Below the pieces are notes generated by a model. It searched no databases and was not told where the DNA came from. It worked only from the letters and a program-made list of their open reading frames with translations. The position numbers were made by a program, and so were the translations under genes. Below are positions 54,104 to 61,863 of a stretch of 64,000 bases of DNA, piece by piece. The stretch is from Streptomyces beijiangensis (lineage in GTDB: Bacteria; Actinomycetota; Actinomycetes; Streptomycetales; Streptomycetaceae), in NCBI RefSeq assembly GCF_017315755.1, contig NZ_JAFLRJ010000157.1:461-64460 (forward strand), given 5' to 3'. The stretch's first letter is position 1. Every line of letters starts with the position of its first letter.

Positions 54104-55084
54104 TCACTTCTTCAGCGCGGCGACGACGGAGTCGACGTACGACTCCATCGACGCGGTGCCGCCGAACATCCACACGCCGTCGGGCAGCCGGTGCACATTG
54201 CCCGCCTTCACGAACGGAAGCGACTTCCACACCGCGTTGCCCGCGAGCGCTCCGGTGAACGGTGTGCTGCTCTTGTCGTCGTCGCTGGCGATGTACGCGA
54301 ACTCCACGTCACCGAGCCTGGTCAGGCCCTCGACGTCGGTGGTGGCGAGCCCGTAGGCCAGGTCGCCCTTCATCGTCCAGGGGTTCTTCAGCCCGAGCTT
54401 CTCGTTCACGGCGCCGAGCAGCGAACCGCTGGTGTACGGCCGGATGGAGACCTGATTACCGGTCACATACCCGTCGGCGAAGGCGAGTTCGGTCCCCTTG
54501 TGACCGGACTTCTCCAGCTCCTGCCTGCCTTCGGCGAGCTTCGCCTCGAAGCCCTTCTTGAGCTCGCCGGCGCGGGCCGTGGTGCCGGTGGCCTTGGCGA
54601 TCATGTCCAGATCGCTGTTCATCCGGCCGATCGGGTCGGCTGCGTCGGCCGCCTTCAGGTCGAGCACCGGGGCTGTCTTCCGCAGCTGCGTGAGGGCGGC
54701 CGCGGGCAGGTCGCTGGTGGCGACGATGAGATCGGGCGCGAGAGCGGCGACGGTGTCCATGCTGGGCTCGCCGCGGGTGCCGATGTCCTTCGGCGTGTTC
54801 GTCAACGGGGCTGCCTTGTCCCAGGACTTGTACCCCTTGACGTCGGCGACACCTGCCGGCGCGACACCCAGCGAGACCAGGTGCTCGACGACGTTCCACT
54901 CGGTCCCGACGACCTTCTTCGCGGGCCCGTCGAGCTCCACCTTCTTACCGTCCGCGCCGGTGAGGGTGATGTGCTCGGCGGGCTTGTTCTCCGCCTGGTC
55001 CGCGGCGGGTTCGGACGTACCGCACGCGCTCAGGGCGAGCATGGCGGTGGTGGCCGCGGCGGCGGTGAGGAGGAGTCGTCTCAT
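54104..55084 (-). CDS. Iron-siderophore-binding lipoprotein
   Basis: A 326-aa lipoprotein; the signal peptide ends in LALSAC (Cys ~21). The FecB/BtuF-type fold is evident from VVGTEWNVVEHLVSLGVAPAG, GEPSMDTVAALAPDLIVAT and the long connecting helix. It captures ferric siderophore at the outer membrane face for the fused permease. The ATG at 55084 overlaps the ATPase stop by 4 nt (ATGA), so it is coupled to it. The exact siderophore is unknown. Confidence 0.9.
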   Translation of the reverse strand: MRRLLLTAAAATTAMLALSACGTSEPAADQAENKPAEHITLTGADGKKVELDGPAKKVVGTEWNVVEHLVSLGVAPAGVADVKGYKSWDKAAPLTNTPKDIGTRGEPSMDTVAALAPDLIVATSDLPAAALTQLRKTAPVLDLKAADAADPIGRMNSDLDMIAKATGTTARAGELKKGFEAKLAEGRQELEKSGHKGTELAFADGYVTGNQVSIRPYTSGSLLGAVNEKLGLKNPWTMKGDLAYGLATTDVEGLTRLGDVEFAYIASDDDKSSTPFTGALAGNAVWKSLPFVKAGNVHRLPDGVWMFGGTASMESYVDSVVAALKK

Positions 55085-55971
55085 GAGGTGGTACTGAGCC
55101 TTTCGCTGTGCGCGTGGTGCACTTGGTGCGTGTTCCGTCGTGTGTGGTGCCGGCCGATGGCGCGGGTGCGCAGCCGCCCGGTCAGCGGATCGGTGGAGAC
55201 CTCGATACGGATGCCGTACGTCTCGGTCAGGCGCTCCGGGGTGAGTACGCCGTCCGGCTCCCCGTCGGCGATCACCCGTCCGTCCCTGAGCAGCACGATC
55301 CGGTCGGCGACTGCCGCCGCCTGGTCCAGGTCGTGCAGCACCACGCCGACGGCGATGCCGTGGTCGTCCGCCAAGTCCCGTATCAGATCGAGCAGTTCCA
55401 CCTGGTACCGCAGGTCGAGGTAGGTCGTCGGCTCGTCGAGGAGCAGTACGCCGGTCTCCTGCGCGAGACAGCCCGCGAGCCACACGCGCTGGAGCTGGCC
55501 GCCGGAGAGGTGCTCGGCACCCCGCTCGGCCAGTTCGGCGACCCCGGTCATCCCGAGCGCCCGCTCCACGGCCGCGTGCCCGCCCGGATCGGCCCGCCCC
55601 CAGCGGCCCCGGTACGGATACCGCCCGAACTCCACGACGTCCCGCACGGTGAGCCCGCTGGGTGTGGGCCGCCCCTGGGTCAGCAGCGCCACCTGCCGCG
55701 AGAACTCACGGGGCGTCAGCGCGAAGCCGTCCGTGCCGTCGTCGAGGGTCAGCGCCGCGGTCCGCGCCCGCTGCAATCGCGCCACGGTCCGCAACAGCGT
55801 CGACTTCCCACTGCCGTTCGGCCCGACCAGTACGGTCACCCGTCCGGGCGAAAGGTCCAGGAACGCCTCGTGCACGACGTCGACACCGTCGTACGCCACG
55901 GTGACACCCGTGGCCGAGAGGGTGTGGCCGCGCGGTGGCGCGGCCCGGGTAAGTTCTTCACCGACTTTCAC
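55081..55971 (-). CDS. Iron-siderophore ABC transporter ATP-binding protein
   Basis: A 296-aa ATPase of the FecE/FhuC class. Walker A VGPNGSGKSTL (~49), Q-loop VALLTQGRP, signature HLSGGQLQRVW, Walker B GVLLLDEPT and H-loop VLHDLDQA are intact. A His/Arg-rich C-terminal tail is extra. The GTG at 55971 has no Shine-Dalgarno, but TAACCT lies 7 nt upstream, so the transcript is probably leaderless. That -10 is inside a near-perfect iron box, so the operon should be repressed by DmdR/IdeR when iron is plentiful. Confidence 0.9.
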   Translation of the reverse strand: MKVGEELTRAAPPRGHTLSATGVTVAYDGVDVVHEAFLDLSPGRVTVLVGPNGSGKSTLLRTVARLQRARTAALTLDDGTDGFALTPREFSRQVALLTQGRPTPSGLTVRDVVEFGRYPYRGRWGRADPGGHAAVERALGMTGVAELAERGAEHLSGGQLQRVWLAGCLAQETGVLLLDEPTTYLDLRYQVELLDLIRDLADDHGIAVGVVLHDLDQAAAVADRIVLLRDGRVIADGEPDGVLTPERLTETYGIRIEVSTDPLTGRLRTRAIGRHHTRRNTHQVHHAHSERLSTTS

Positions 55972-55976
55972 GAGAT

Positions 55977-55995
55977 GAAGGTTAGCCTAACCTAA
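55977..55995 (-). promoter_or_regulatory. DmdR/IdeR iron box over the siderophore-transporter promoter
   Basis: The 19-bp site matches 17 of 19 positions of the actinobacterial iron-box consensus TTAGGTTAGGCTAACCTAA (either strand). It overlaps the putative -10 (TAACCT) and ends 5 bp from the start codon. Confidence 0.85.
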
Positions 55996-56094
55996 GTTCG
56001 GCTGAAAATACCTGGTCCCTTTACGGTGTCGATCCGGCCGCTCCCCGTTCGACGTACTCGTAAGAGCAGATGGAGACGGGCCAAGGAGCGCACC

Positions 56095-56724
56095 ATGCCC
56101 AAGCTTCGCGTACACAACCTCACGGTCACCCTGGACGGCTTCGCCTCCGGCGTCGGCCAGCGCCCCGGCGCACCCTTCGGCGACGGCGTCGACGGGCTGC
56201 ACGAATGGGCCTTCGCCGGGATGCGGGAACTGACCGACGGCAAGGGCGGGATCGACGCCGGGTGGATCGAGCGCGGCGACGAGAACATCGGCGCGACCAT
56301 CATGGGGCGCAATATGTTCGGCCCCGTGCGTGGACCGTGGCAGGACGAGTCATGGACGGGCTGGTGGGGCGAGAACCCGCCGTACCACCACGATGTGTTC
56401 GTCCACACCCACCATCTGCGCCCCTCACAGCCCATGGAGGGCGGGACCGTCTTCCACTTCACGGACGAGCCGGTCGAGACCGTGCTGCGGCGGGCGTTCG
56501 ACGCCGCGGGCGGGCAGGACGTACGGATCGGCGGCGGTCCGGCCACCGTCCAGCAGTATCTGCGCGCCGGTCTGGTCGACGAGATGCATGTGGTCGTCGT
56601 CCCGCTCCTCGCCGGCCGGGGCGAGCGTCTCTTCGACGACCTGGGGGACGCGCTCGACGGCTATCGGGTCGCCGAGGTGGTCGCCTCCCCTGCCGCCACG
56701 CACTCCCTGCTGGTGCGGCGCTGA
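56095..56724 (+). CDS. Dihydrofolate reductase-like (RibD C-terminal family) protein
   Basis: A 209-aa reductase-fold protein with the family layout: NLTVTLDGFASG at the start, IGATIMGRNMFG (cofactor loop, ~70), DVRIGGGPATVQQYLRAGLVDEMHV and PLLAGRGERLFDD. It is one of the dihydrofolate reductase-like proteins of unknown substrate found widely in Streptomyces. The ATG at 56095 has AAGGAG upstream, so the earlier in-frame start is rejected. It lies between the iron operon and the HTH-MurA gene. Confidence 0.87.
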   Translation: MPKLRVHNLTVTLDGFASGVGQRPGAPFGDGVDGLHEWAFAGMRELTDGKGGIDAGWIERGDENIGATIMGRNMFGPVRGPWQDESWTGWWGENPPYHHDVFVHTHHLRPSQPMEGGTVFHFTDEPVETVLRRAFDAAGGQDVRIGGGPATVQQYLRAGLVDEMHVVVVPLLAGRGERLFDDLGDALDGYRVAEVVASPAATHSLLVRR

Positions 56725-56759
56725 GATCCATCGCATGATCACCCCGATGGCCCACCCCC

Positions 56760-56785
56760 GAGATGCGGCATCTCATATCTGAGAT
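56760..56785 (+). promoter_or_regulatory. Overlapping GAGAT palindromes at the HTH-MurA promoter
   Basis: GAGATGC-G-GCATCTC (56760-56774) overlaps ATCTCA-N4-TGAGAT (56770-56785), giving three GAGAT/ATCTC half-sites about one helical turn apart. The last one merges with a TAACCT -10 (56785-56790), 6 nt from the ATG. This is a likely binding site for the protein's own HTH domain. Confidence 0.55.
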
Positions 56786-56796
56786 AACCTGCCGAT

Positions 56797-58323
56797 ATGG
56801 CAGACGACTACCTCGTACGTATCGGCAAGCTCATCCGTGACGCCCGTCAGCACCGGGGCTGGACACAGAGTCAGCTTGCCGATGCGCTCTCCACCAGCCA
56901 GAGCGCGGTGAACCGCATCGAGCGCGGCAACCAGAACATCAGCCTTGAGATGATCGCGCGTATCGGCGAGGCGCTCGACAGCGAGATCGTGTCGCTGGGT
57001 TACGCCGGACCGATGCATCTGCGTGTCGTCGGCGGCCGCCGCCTCTCGGGCTCGATCGACGTCAAGACGAGCAAGAACGCGTGTGTGGCACTCCTCTGCG
57101 CCTCCCTGCTCAACAAGGGCCGTACCGTGCTGCGCAGGGTGGCGCGCATCGAAGAGGTCTACCGGCTCCTGGAGGTCCTCAACTCCATCGGTGTGCGCAC
57201 CCGTTGGATCAACGACGGCAAGGACCTGGAGATCGTGCCGCCCGCGCGCCTGGAGATGGACGCGATGGACGCGGAGGCCGCGCGCCGCACCCGCTCGATC
57301 ATCATGTTCCTTGGCCCGCTGCTGCACCGCATGGACCGCTTCAAGCTGCCGTACGCCGGCGGCTGCGACCTCGGTACGCGCACGATCGAGCCGCACATGA
57401 TCGCGCTGCGCCGCTTCGGCCTGGACATCTCCGCGACGGAGGGCATCTACCACGCCGAGGTGCAGCGCACCTCCCCCGACCGCCCGATCGTGCTGACCGA
57501 GCGCGGCGACACGGTGACCGAGAACGCGCTGCTGGCCGCCGCACGCAACGCCGGTACGACCGTGATCCGTAACGCCTCGTCCAACTACATGGTCCAGGAC
57601 CTCTGCTTCTTCCTGGAGGCCCTGGGCGTACGGGTCGACGGCGTCGGAACCACGACGCTGACCGTGCACGGGGTGCCGGAGATCGACGTGGACGTCGACT
57701 ACTCGCCCTCGGAGGACCCGGTCGAGGCGATGAGCCTGCTGGCCGCTGCCGTGGTGACCGAGTCGGAGCTGACGATCCGCCGGGTGCCGATCGAGTTCCT
57801 GGAGATCGAACTCGCGGTCCTGGAGGAGATGGGACTCGACCACGACCGCAGCGCGGAGTACCCGGCGGACAACGGGCGGACCCGCCTCATCGATCTGACG
57901 GTGCGGCCCTCGAAGCTCGAGGCGCCGATCGACAAGATCCACCCGATGCCCTTCCCCGGCCTCAACATCGACAACGTGCCGTTCTTCGCGGCGATCGCGG
58001 CCGTCGCTCAGGGCCAGACCCTGATCCACGACTGGGTCTACGACAACCGCGCGATCTATCTGACCGATCTGAACCGGCTGGGCGGGCGCCTCCAACTCCT
58101 GGACCCGCACCGGGTGCTGGTCGAAGGACCGACCCGGTGGCGGGCCGCCGAGATGATGTGCCCGCCCGCGCTGCGGCCCGCGGTGGTGGTGCTGCTCGCG
58201 ATGATGGCGGCCGAGGGCACCTCGGTGCTGCGGAACGTCTATGTCATCAACCGCGGTTACGAGGACCTGGCGGAGCGACTGAACTCGGTGGGCGCGCAGA
58301 TCGAGATCTTCCGCGACATCTGA
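56797..58323 (+). CDS. murA2: HTH-domain fusion to a MurA-like enolpyruvyltransferase
   Basis: A 508-aa protein. Residues 1-68 are an XRE-type helix-turn-helix (GWTQSQLADALSTSQSAVNR). Residues ~73-508 are a UDP-GlcNAc enolpyruvyl transferase (EPT) domain. Active-site landmarks survive: Lys-Asn in KTSKNACVALL (K93-N94), the PEP-binding Cys in AGGCDLGTR (Cys190) and Arg195. The catalytic-Asp region is altered (PFPGLNIDNVPFF). Streptomyces usually has another, standard murA elsewhere, so this second copy may be a regulator, an enzyme or both. It is probably leaderless. I recall SCO5998 as the equivalent. Confidence 0.85.
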   Translation: MADDYLVRIGKLIRDARQHRGWTQSQLADALSTSQSAVNRIERGNQNISLEMIARIGEALDSEIVSLGYAGPMHLRVVGGRRLSGSIDVKTSKNACVALLCASLLNKGRTVLRRVARIEEVYRLLEVLNSIGVRTRWINDGKDLEIVPPARLEMDAMDAEAARRTRSIIMFLGPLLHRMDRFKLPYAGGCDLGTRTIEPHMIALRRFGLDISATEGIYHAEVQRTSPDRPIVLTERGDTVTENALLAAARNAGTTVIRNASSNYMVQDLCFFLEALGVRVDGVGTTTLTVHGVPEIDVDVDYSPSEDPVEAMSLLAAAVVTESELTIRRVPIEFLEIELAVLEEMGLDHDRSAEYPADNGRTRLIDLTVRPSKLEAPIDKIHPMPFPGLNIDNVPFFAAIAAVAQGQTLIHDWVYDNRAIYLTDLNRLGGRLQLLDPHRVLVEGPTRWRAAEMMCPPALRPAVVVLLAMMAAEGTSVLRNVYVINRGYEDLAERLNSVGAQIEIFRDI

Positions 58324-58330
58324 ACCACAG

Positions 58331-58837
58331 GTGCCGCGGCATCGCGCCATGGTGCGAAACCGGCTCCTGCCCTGCGACCTCAACCTTGCTCAACCCATGG
58401 TGTGGGCGCTGGTCAGCGGGAGCGATCCTGAGGACGGGTCGCTCCCGCTGACCCCGCTGCGCGTGATCACGATCCTGGGTGTCGGGACGGTCCAGGTCGC
58501 CCTGGTCTGTGTATGGCGACTGGTGGCGATGGTGCGACGCGGAACCGTGTTCTCCCACGCCGCCTTCCGGTACGTGGACGGCATCATCGGCGCGATCGTT
58601 GCGGCTGCTCTCGTGTGGTTCGCGGCCACGGCCATCAATGCGCCCGGCCAGCGGGACGATCCGGGCGTCACCGGCATCATGGGCAGGATCGGCGTGGCCA
58701 TCCTGGGAGTCGCGCTCATCGTGCTCGTGCTGCGGATACTGCTCACCCAGGCTGTCGCCCGCGACGTCGAAGCGGCGCATATGCAGGCCGAGTTGGACGA
58801 GGTGATCCGATACCGATCGCCGTCGACATCGACGTGA
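58331..58837 (+). pseudogene. DUF2975-type membrane protein, 5'-truncated
   Basis: The open frame encodes a recognisable C-terminal part of the DUF2975 family: TPLRVITILGVGTVQVALVCVWRL, VRRGTVFSHAAFRYVDGIIGA, two further helices and QAVARDVEAAHMQAELDEVI. The usual first membrane helix is missing; the first ~45 residues are unlike the family. The frame also reads past where the family normally stops, by ~8 residues, into the partner HTH gene. It is most likely a decayed gene, though expression of the stub cannot be excluded. The start is unclear (GTG 58331 or ATG 58397). Confidence 0.6.
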
Positions 58838-58893
58838 TGCCGGCCCGGCGGAAAATGTCCGTGGGAGACCTCGCGGACCGCGTACGAGGGTGA
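58810..58893 (+). pseudogene. Remnant of a small XRE-family HTH gene
   Basis: The codons read PIAVDIDVMPARRKMSVGDLADRVRG then TGA. This is the typical N-terminus of the small HTH regulator that accompanies DUF2975 genes, but the start codon position is ATA and the protein is cut after the first helix; the rest of the HTH is gone. It overlaps the end of the DUF2975 frame, as the intact pair would. Confidence 0.55.
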
Positions 58894-58974
58894 GAAGATC
58901 CGGCGCCGATCGAGGCCCCCTCCGGGCCACCGCGGCAGTTCACCATCGCCGACTCGAACCACCGCTTCAGATCC

Positions 58975-59478
58975 TCAAGTCGAGGGCTGCACGACGACCT
59001 GCTCGCCCTCTCCACTCGGATCCTCGAAGTTGGCCAGGTAGCGGTTGAACAGCGCCTCATCCACCGTGACGGCGTTGGCACCTTCCACGCCGTTCCGTAC
59101 TTCGAGGCGGCGCTCCAGCGTCGCCCGGTCGGCCTTGAGGTGGACCAGTTCCCAACGGCAACCGTGGCTTTCTACCAGCGCCTTGTAGTCGTCGCGGGCG
59201 GCGCGACTCCAGAAGCTGTAGTCCACCACCACGTCGCGCCCGGCCAGCATCAGCTCGACCAGTTCCTGCCGCTGCTCGCGGCGGACCTCTTCCTTGAGCC
59301 GGTCGAACGCTTCGGCTCTCAGCACCAGGCCGGCGTCGCGCTGCCCGAGTCGTTGCCAGACCAACTCGTCGATCGACAGCCGGGCGAATCCGCGTCGCAC
59401 CAGCCCCATCGCATAGGTGGTCTTGCCCGCTCCCGGAAGACCACACATCAGCACCACCGTGCTCACTTGCTGCGTCAC
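58975..59478 (-). CDS. P-loop kinase-like ATPase
   Basis: A 167-aa AAA_33/zeta-like P-loop protein. Walker A is MCGLPGAGKTTYAM (~residue 12); the strand DVVVDYSFWSRAARDDY carries the catalytic-type Asp, and HLKADRATLERRLEVRNG is the lid Arg region. Such small kinases phosphorylate nucleotides, sugars or antibiotics; the substrate is unknown. The GTG at 59478 lacks a Shine-Dalgarno, but TAACCT lies 6 nt upstream, suggesting a leaderless mRNA. The 137 bp beyond its end hold only the decayed HTH region. Confidence 0.8.
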   Translation of the reverse strand: MTQQVSTVVLMCGLPGAGKTTYAMGLVRRGFARLSIDELVWQRLGQRDAGLVLRAEAFDRLKEEVRREQRQELVELMLAGRDVVVDYSFWSRAARDDYKALVESHGCRWELVHLKADRATLERRLEVRNGVEGANAVTVDEALFNRYLANFEDPSGEGEQVVVQPST

Positions 59479-59561
59479 GGGGCCAGGTTAGACCGACTGA
59501 CCCGGCGAGCCTATGCGGTCAGAGAACCAGGGCGTGTATCGAATGTCGGCGGCTGCCCCGG

Positions 59562-60413
59562 TCACGCCGCAATCGCGTCCTCACCGGCCAGGAAGGGATG
59601 CAACAGCATGAGCAGGGCGTTCGGTCGGTGCAGTGGAATGATGTGGCCACAGTCTTCGATGACGTGTCCGGTGAGGTCGTCGGTGACGGGTCGGAGCTGG
59701 CGTTCCAGTGCGGCGCCGACGGGTTGGGCGCCCAGCGCCATTGTCGGCACCGTCAGGCGGGCGGTGGTGACGGCCTGCGAGATCTGCAGTGCGCTTTCGG
59801 GCAGGGCCCGGTAGTACGAGAACGCGCGGCTCAACGCGTGGCTGCCCGTGTATGCGTGGACAAAGGCGTCCCGGATGGCAGCGGGCACTCCGTCGCCGAG
59901 CGTGCCGGTGTGCAGGAACCAGTCGATATAGGCGGCCTCGTGGCCTTCCAGTACGGTCTCGGCGAGGCCTGGCGCGGCGGTATGGAAGCCGAACCACCAC
60001 GGCGGCCCGCCGGCAAGGAAATCCTCGGCGCCCGGCAGCCCGCCCAGCACGGACTCCATGACGACCAGGCGTCGGACGAGACCGGGGTGGCGCAGGGCGA
60101 GGAGGAAGGCCGCCGGGGTACCCGCGTCGATACCCACTACTGCGGCGGAAGACACGCCGAGCTCGGTGAGAAGCGCTGCGGCGTCCTCTGCCAGGGTGCC
60201 TGCGTCATACCCGGAGGCGGCCGGGCCGCTCGCGCCGAATCCGCGCAGGTCCGGCGCGATGACGCGGTAGCGGTCGGACAGGTCGGCCATGATGTCCGTC
60301 CATAGCTCCCAGGTGTGCGGAAAGCCATGCAGCAGCAGGACGGCCGGGCCGGATCCGGCGAGAGCGACGTTGATTTCGACACCGTTGGCAGGGACGCGTC
60401 GCAGTTCGGGCAT
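59562..60413 (-). CDS. Alpha/beta hydrolase, epoxide-hydrolase-like
   Basis: A 283-aa alpha/beta hydrolase. The HGFPHTWELW oxyanion motif (~29) and APDLRGFGAS strand are followed by a nucleophile elbow with Asp, VVGIDAGTPAA (~95), as in epoxide hydrolases and dehalogenases rather than esterases. A cap domain (~130-210) and the terminal His in EDCGHIIPLHRP (~260) complete the fold. It is divergent from an HxlR regulator, which probably controls it. The substrate is unknown. Confidence 0.87.
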   Translation of the reverse strand: MPELRRVPANGVEINVALAGSGPAVLLLHGFPHTWELWTDIMADLSDRYRVIAPDLRGFGASGPAASGYDAGTLAEDAAALLTELGVSSAAVVGIDAGTPAAFLLALRHPGLVRRLVVMESVLGGLPGAEDFLAGGPPWWFGFHTAAPGLAETVLEGHEAAYIDWFLHTGTLGDGVPAAIRDAFVHAYTGSHALSRAFSYYRALPESALQISQAVTTARLTVPTMALGAQPVGAALERQLRPVTDDLTGHVIEDCGHIIPLHRPNALLMLLHPFLAGEDAIAA

Positions 60414-60514
60414 GGAGGGACTCCAGGGGTGGTGAGGAATGGTGACAAGGTCACGCTAGGGAACTAGCCTGGTCCTTCCAAGACGGCACTTTCCCATCAG
60501 GTGGTGAGCCCCGG

Positions 60515-60925
60515 GTGACCACGTCCATGCCCGACGAACCCGGTCGGCGGTCCGGTGAGCGCGGTGATCTACTGGACCCGCTCTGCCCGACCCGCCAGTT
60601 GCTCGACCGTATCGGTACCAAGTGGACGTCGATGGTGGTCAAGGTGTTGGCCGAGACGGATCCCGGCGAGCTCCGGTTCGCGGAACTTCGGCGTCGCATT
60701 CCGGGCATCTCGCAGAAGATGCTGTCTGTCACGCTGCAGAGTCTGGTCCGTGATGGCCTGGTCGGGCGCCGTGTGGAACCCACAGTGCCGCCCGCCGTCC
60801 ACTATCGGCTCACCGAGCTCGGCCTGTCCCTCGAAAGGCCGCTCTCCTCCCTGCGGGTCTGGGCCGAGACACACATGCCGGAGATCGACCGCAGTAACCG
60901 GCTCGCCGAGGCCCGACAGCCCTGA
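60515..60925 (+). CDS. HxlR-family transcriptional regulator
   Basis: A 136-aa winged-helix regulator with the HxlR pattern: CPTRQLLDRIGTKWTSMVV (the conserved Cys near the N-terminus is at ~24), RFAELRRRIPGISQKMLSVT (helix-turn-helix), LQSLVRDGLVGRR and the wing PPAVHYRLTELG. HxlR proteins respond to aldehydes, quinones or other electrophiles. It is divergent from the alpha/beta hydrolase, with ~100 bp between them. Confidence 0.88.
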   Translation: MTTSMPDEPGRRSGERGDLLDPLCPTRQLLDRIGTKWTSMVVKVLAETDPGELRFAELRRRIPGISQKMLSVTLQSLVRDGLVGRRVEPTVPPAVHYRLTELGLSLERPLSSLRVWAETHMPEIDRSNRLAEARQP

Positions 60926-61098
60926 CAGCCCTGACAGAAAGAGCGATGGTCACAGCCACTCGTTGATGGCGGCAGCGAGGACGGCCGCCTCGTGGCGGAC
61001 CGTCATCGAAGCTGAACCGGCACACCCGGGTGGGCCGGCAGTCGTGACTCTCCACGCGAGCGGAGGTGAGCCGCCCATCGCCCGTCCGCTCTCTTGCC

Positions 61099-61863
61099 TC
61101 ACACCTGGGACTCGGCGAGCAACCGCAGCGCGAACGCCTTGAGTTGCGGGTCGGCGTCCGCGGCGTTGCCCGCGTGGAACGGCGGCTGCGGATCGTATTC
61201 GACGGCCAGTTGAACGGCCTTCGCCGTCGGCTCCCCGGCGATCAGGGACGCCAGGTACAGGGCCATGTCCAGCCCCGCCGAGACTCCCGCCGCGGTGATG
61301 ATCTTCCCTGAACGCACATAGCGCTGCGGCCGGTAGACCACGTCGAACTCGGACTGCAGATAGTCGGCCGAAGCCCAGTACGTCGTAGCCTGCCGTCCGT
61401 CAAGCAGCCCCGCGGCGGCGAGGACCAGCGCCCCGGTGCACACGGACGTCGTCCATGTGGTGTGCCGGTGGATGTCCCTGATCCAGCGCAGCAGCGCCTG
61501 GTTCTCCATCGCCCCCACCGTGCCGCGATTTCCGCCGCCTGGCACCAACAGGACGTCCAGGCGGCCGACTTCGGCGATCGACCTGTCCGCCGTCACGGCC
61601 ACGCTCCCGGTGTCCGTACGGACCTGTCCCCGCCGCTCGGCGATCATGGTCACGTTCGCGCCGGGCAGCCGGGACAGCACCTCCGCGGGGCCCGTGGGGT
61701 CCAGCAGGCTGAAGCCGTCGTACAGCAGGATGCCGATCTCCAGCTCCCGGGCGCCGGGCTGAGCGGCCTGCGCTTCGGTGGCCCGGGCCGCGGCCGCGGC
61801 AGCCAGCGCGGCGGCGGCCGCGGTTCCGCGGAGCACGGTTCTGCGTGTCGTCTCAGGTGTCAT
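61099..61863 (-). CDS. Exported DJ-1/PfpI-family protein
   Basis: A 254-aa protein with a twin-arginine-type signal (TRRTVLRGTAAAAALAAAAAA), so probably Tat-exported. The mature part is a DJ-1/PfpI domain: IGILLYDGFSLLDPTGPAEV, VLLVPGGGNRG and the nucleophile elbow TSVCTGALVLAAAGLLDG (Cys ~152). It is related to the N-terminal half of the GlxA regulator encoded just upstream (VCTG.. ..AAAGLLD). The ATG at 61863 lies 11 nt inside the regulator's 3' end. Function is unknown; isocyanide-hydratase-like enzymes share this fold. Confidence 0.85.
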   Translation of the reverse strand: MTPETTRRTVLRGTAAAAALAAAAAARATEAQAAQPGARELEIGILLYDGFSLLDPTGPAEVLSRLPGANVTMIAERRGQVRTDTGSVAVTADRSIAEVGRLDVLLVPGGGNRGTVGAMENQALLRWIRDIHRHTTWTTSVCTGALVLAAAGLLDGRQATTYWASADYLQSEFDVVYRPQRYVRSGKIITAAGVSAGLDMALYLASLIAGEPTAKAVQLAVEYDPQPPFHAGNAADADPQLKAFALRLLAESQV

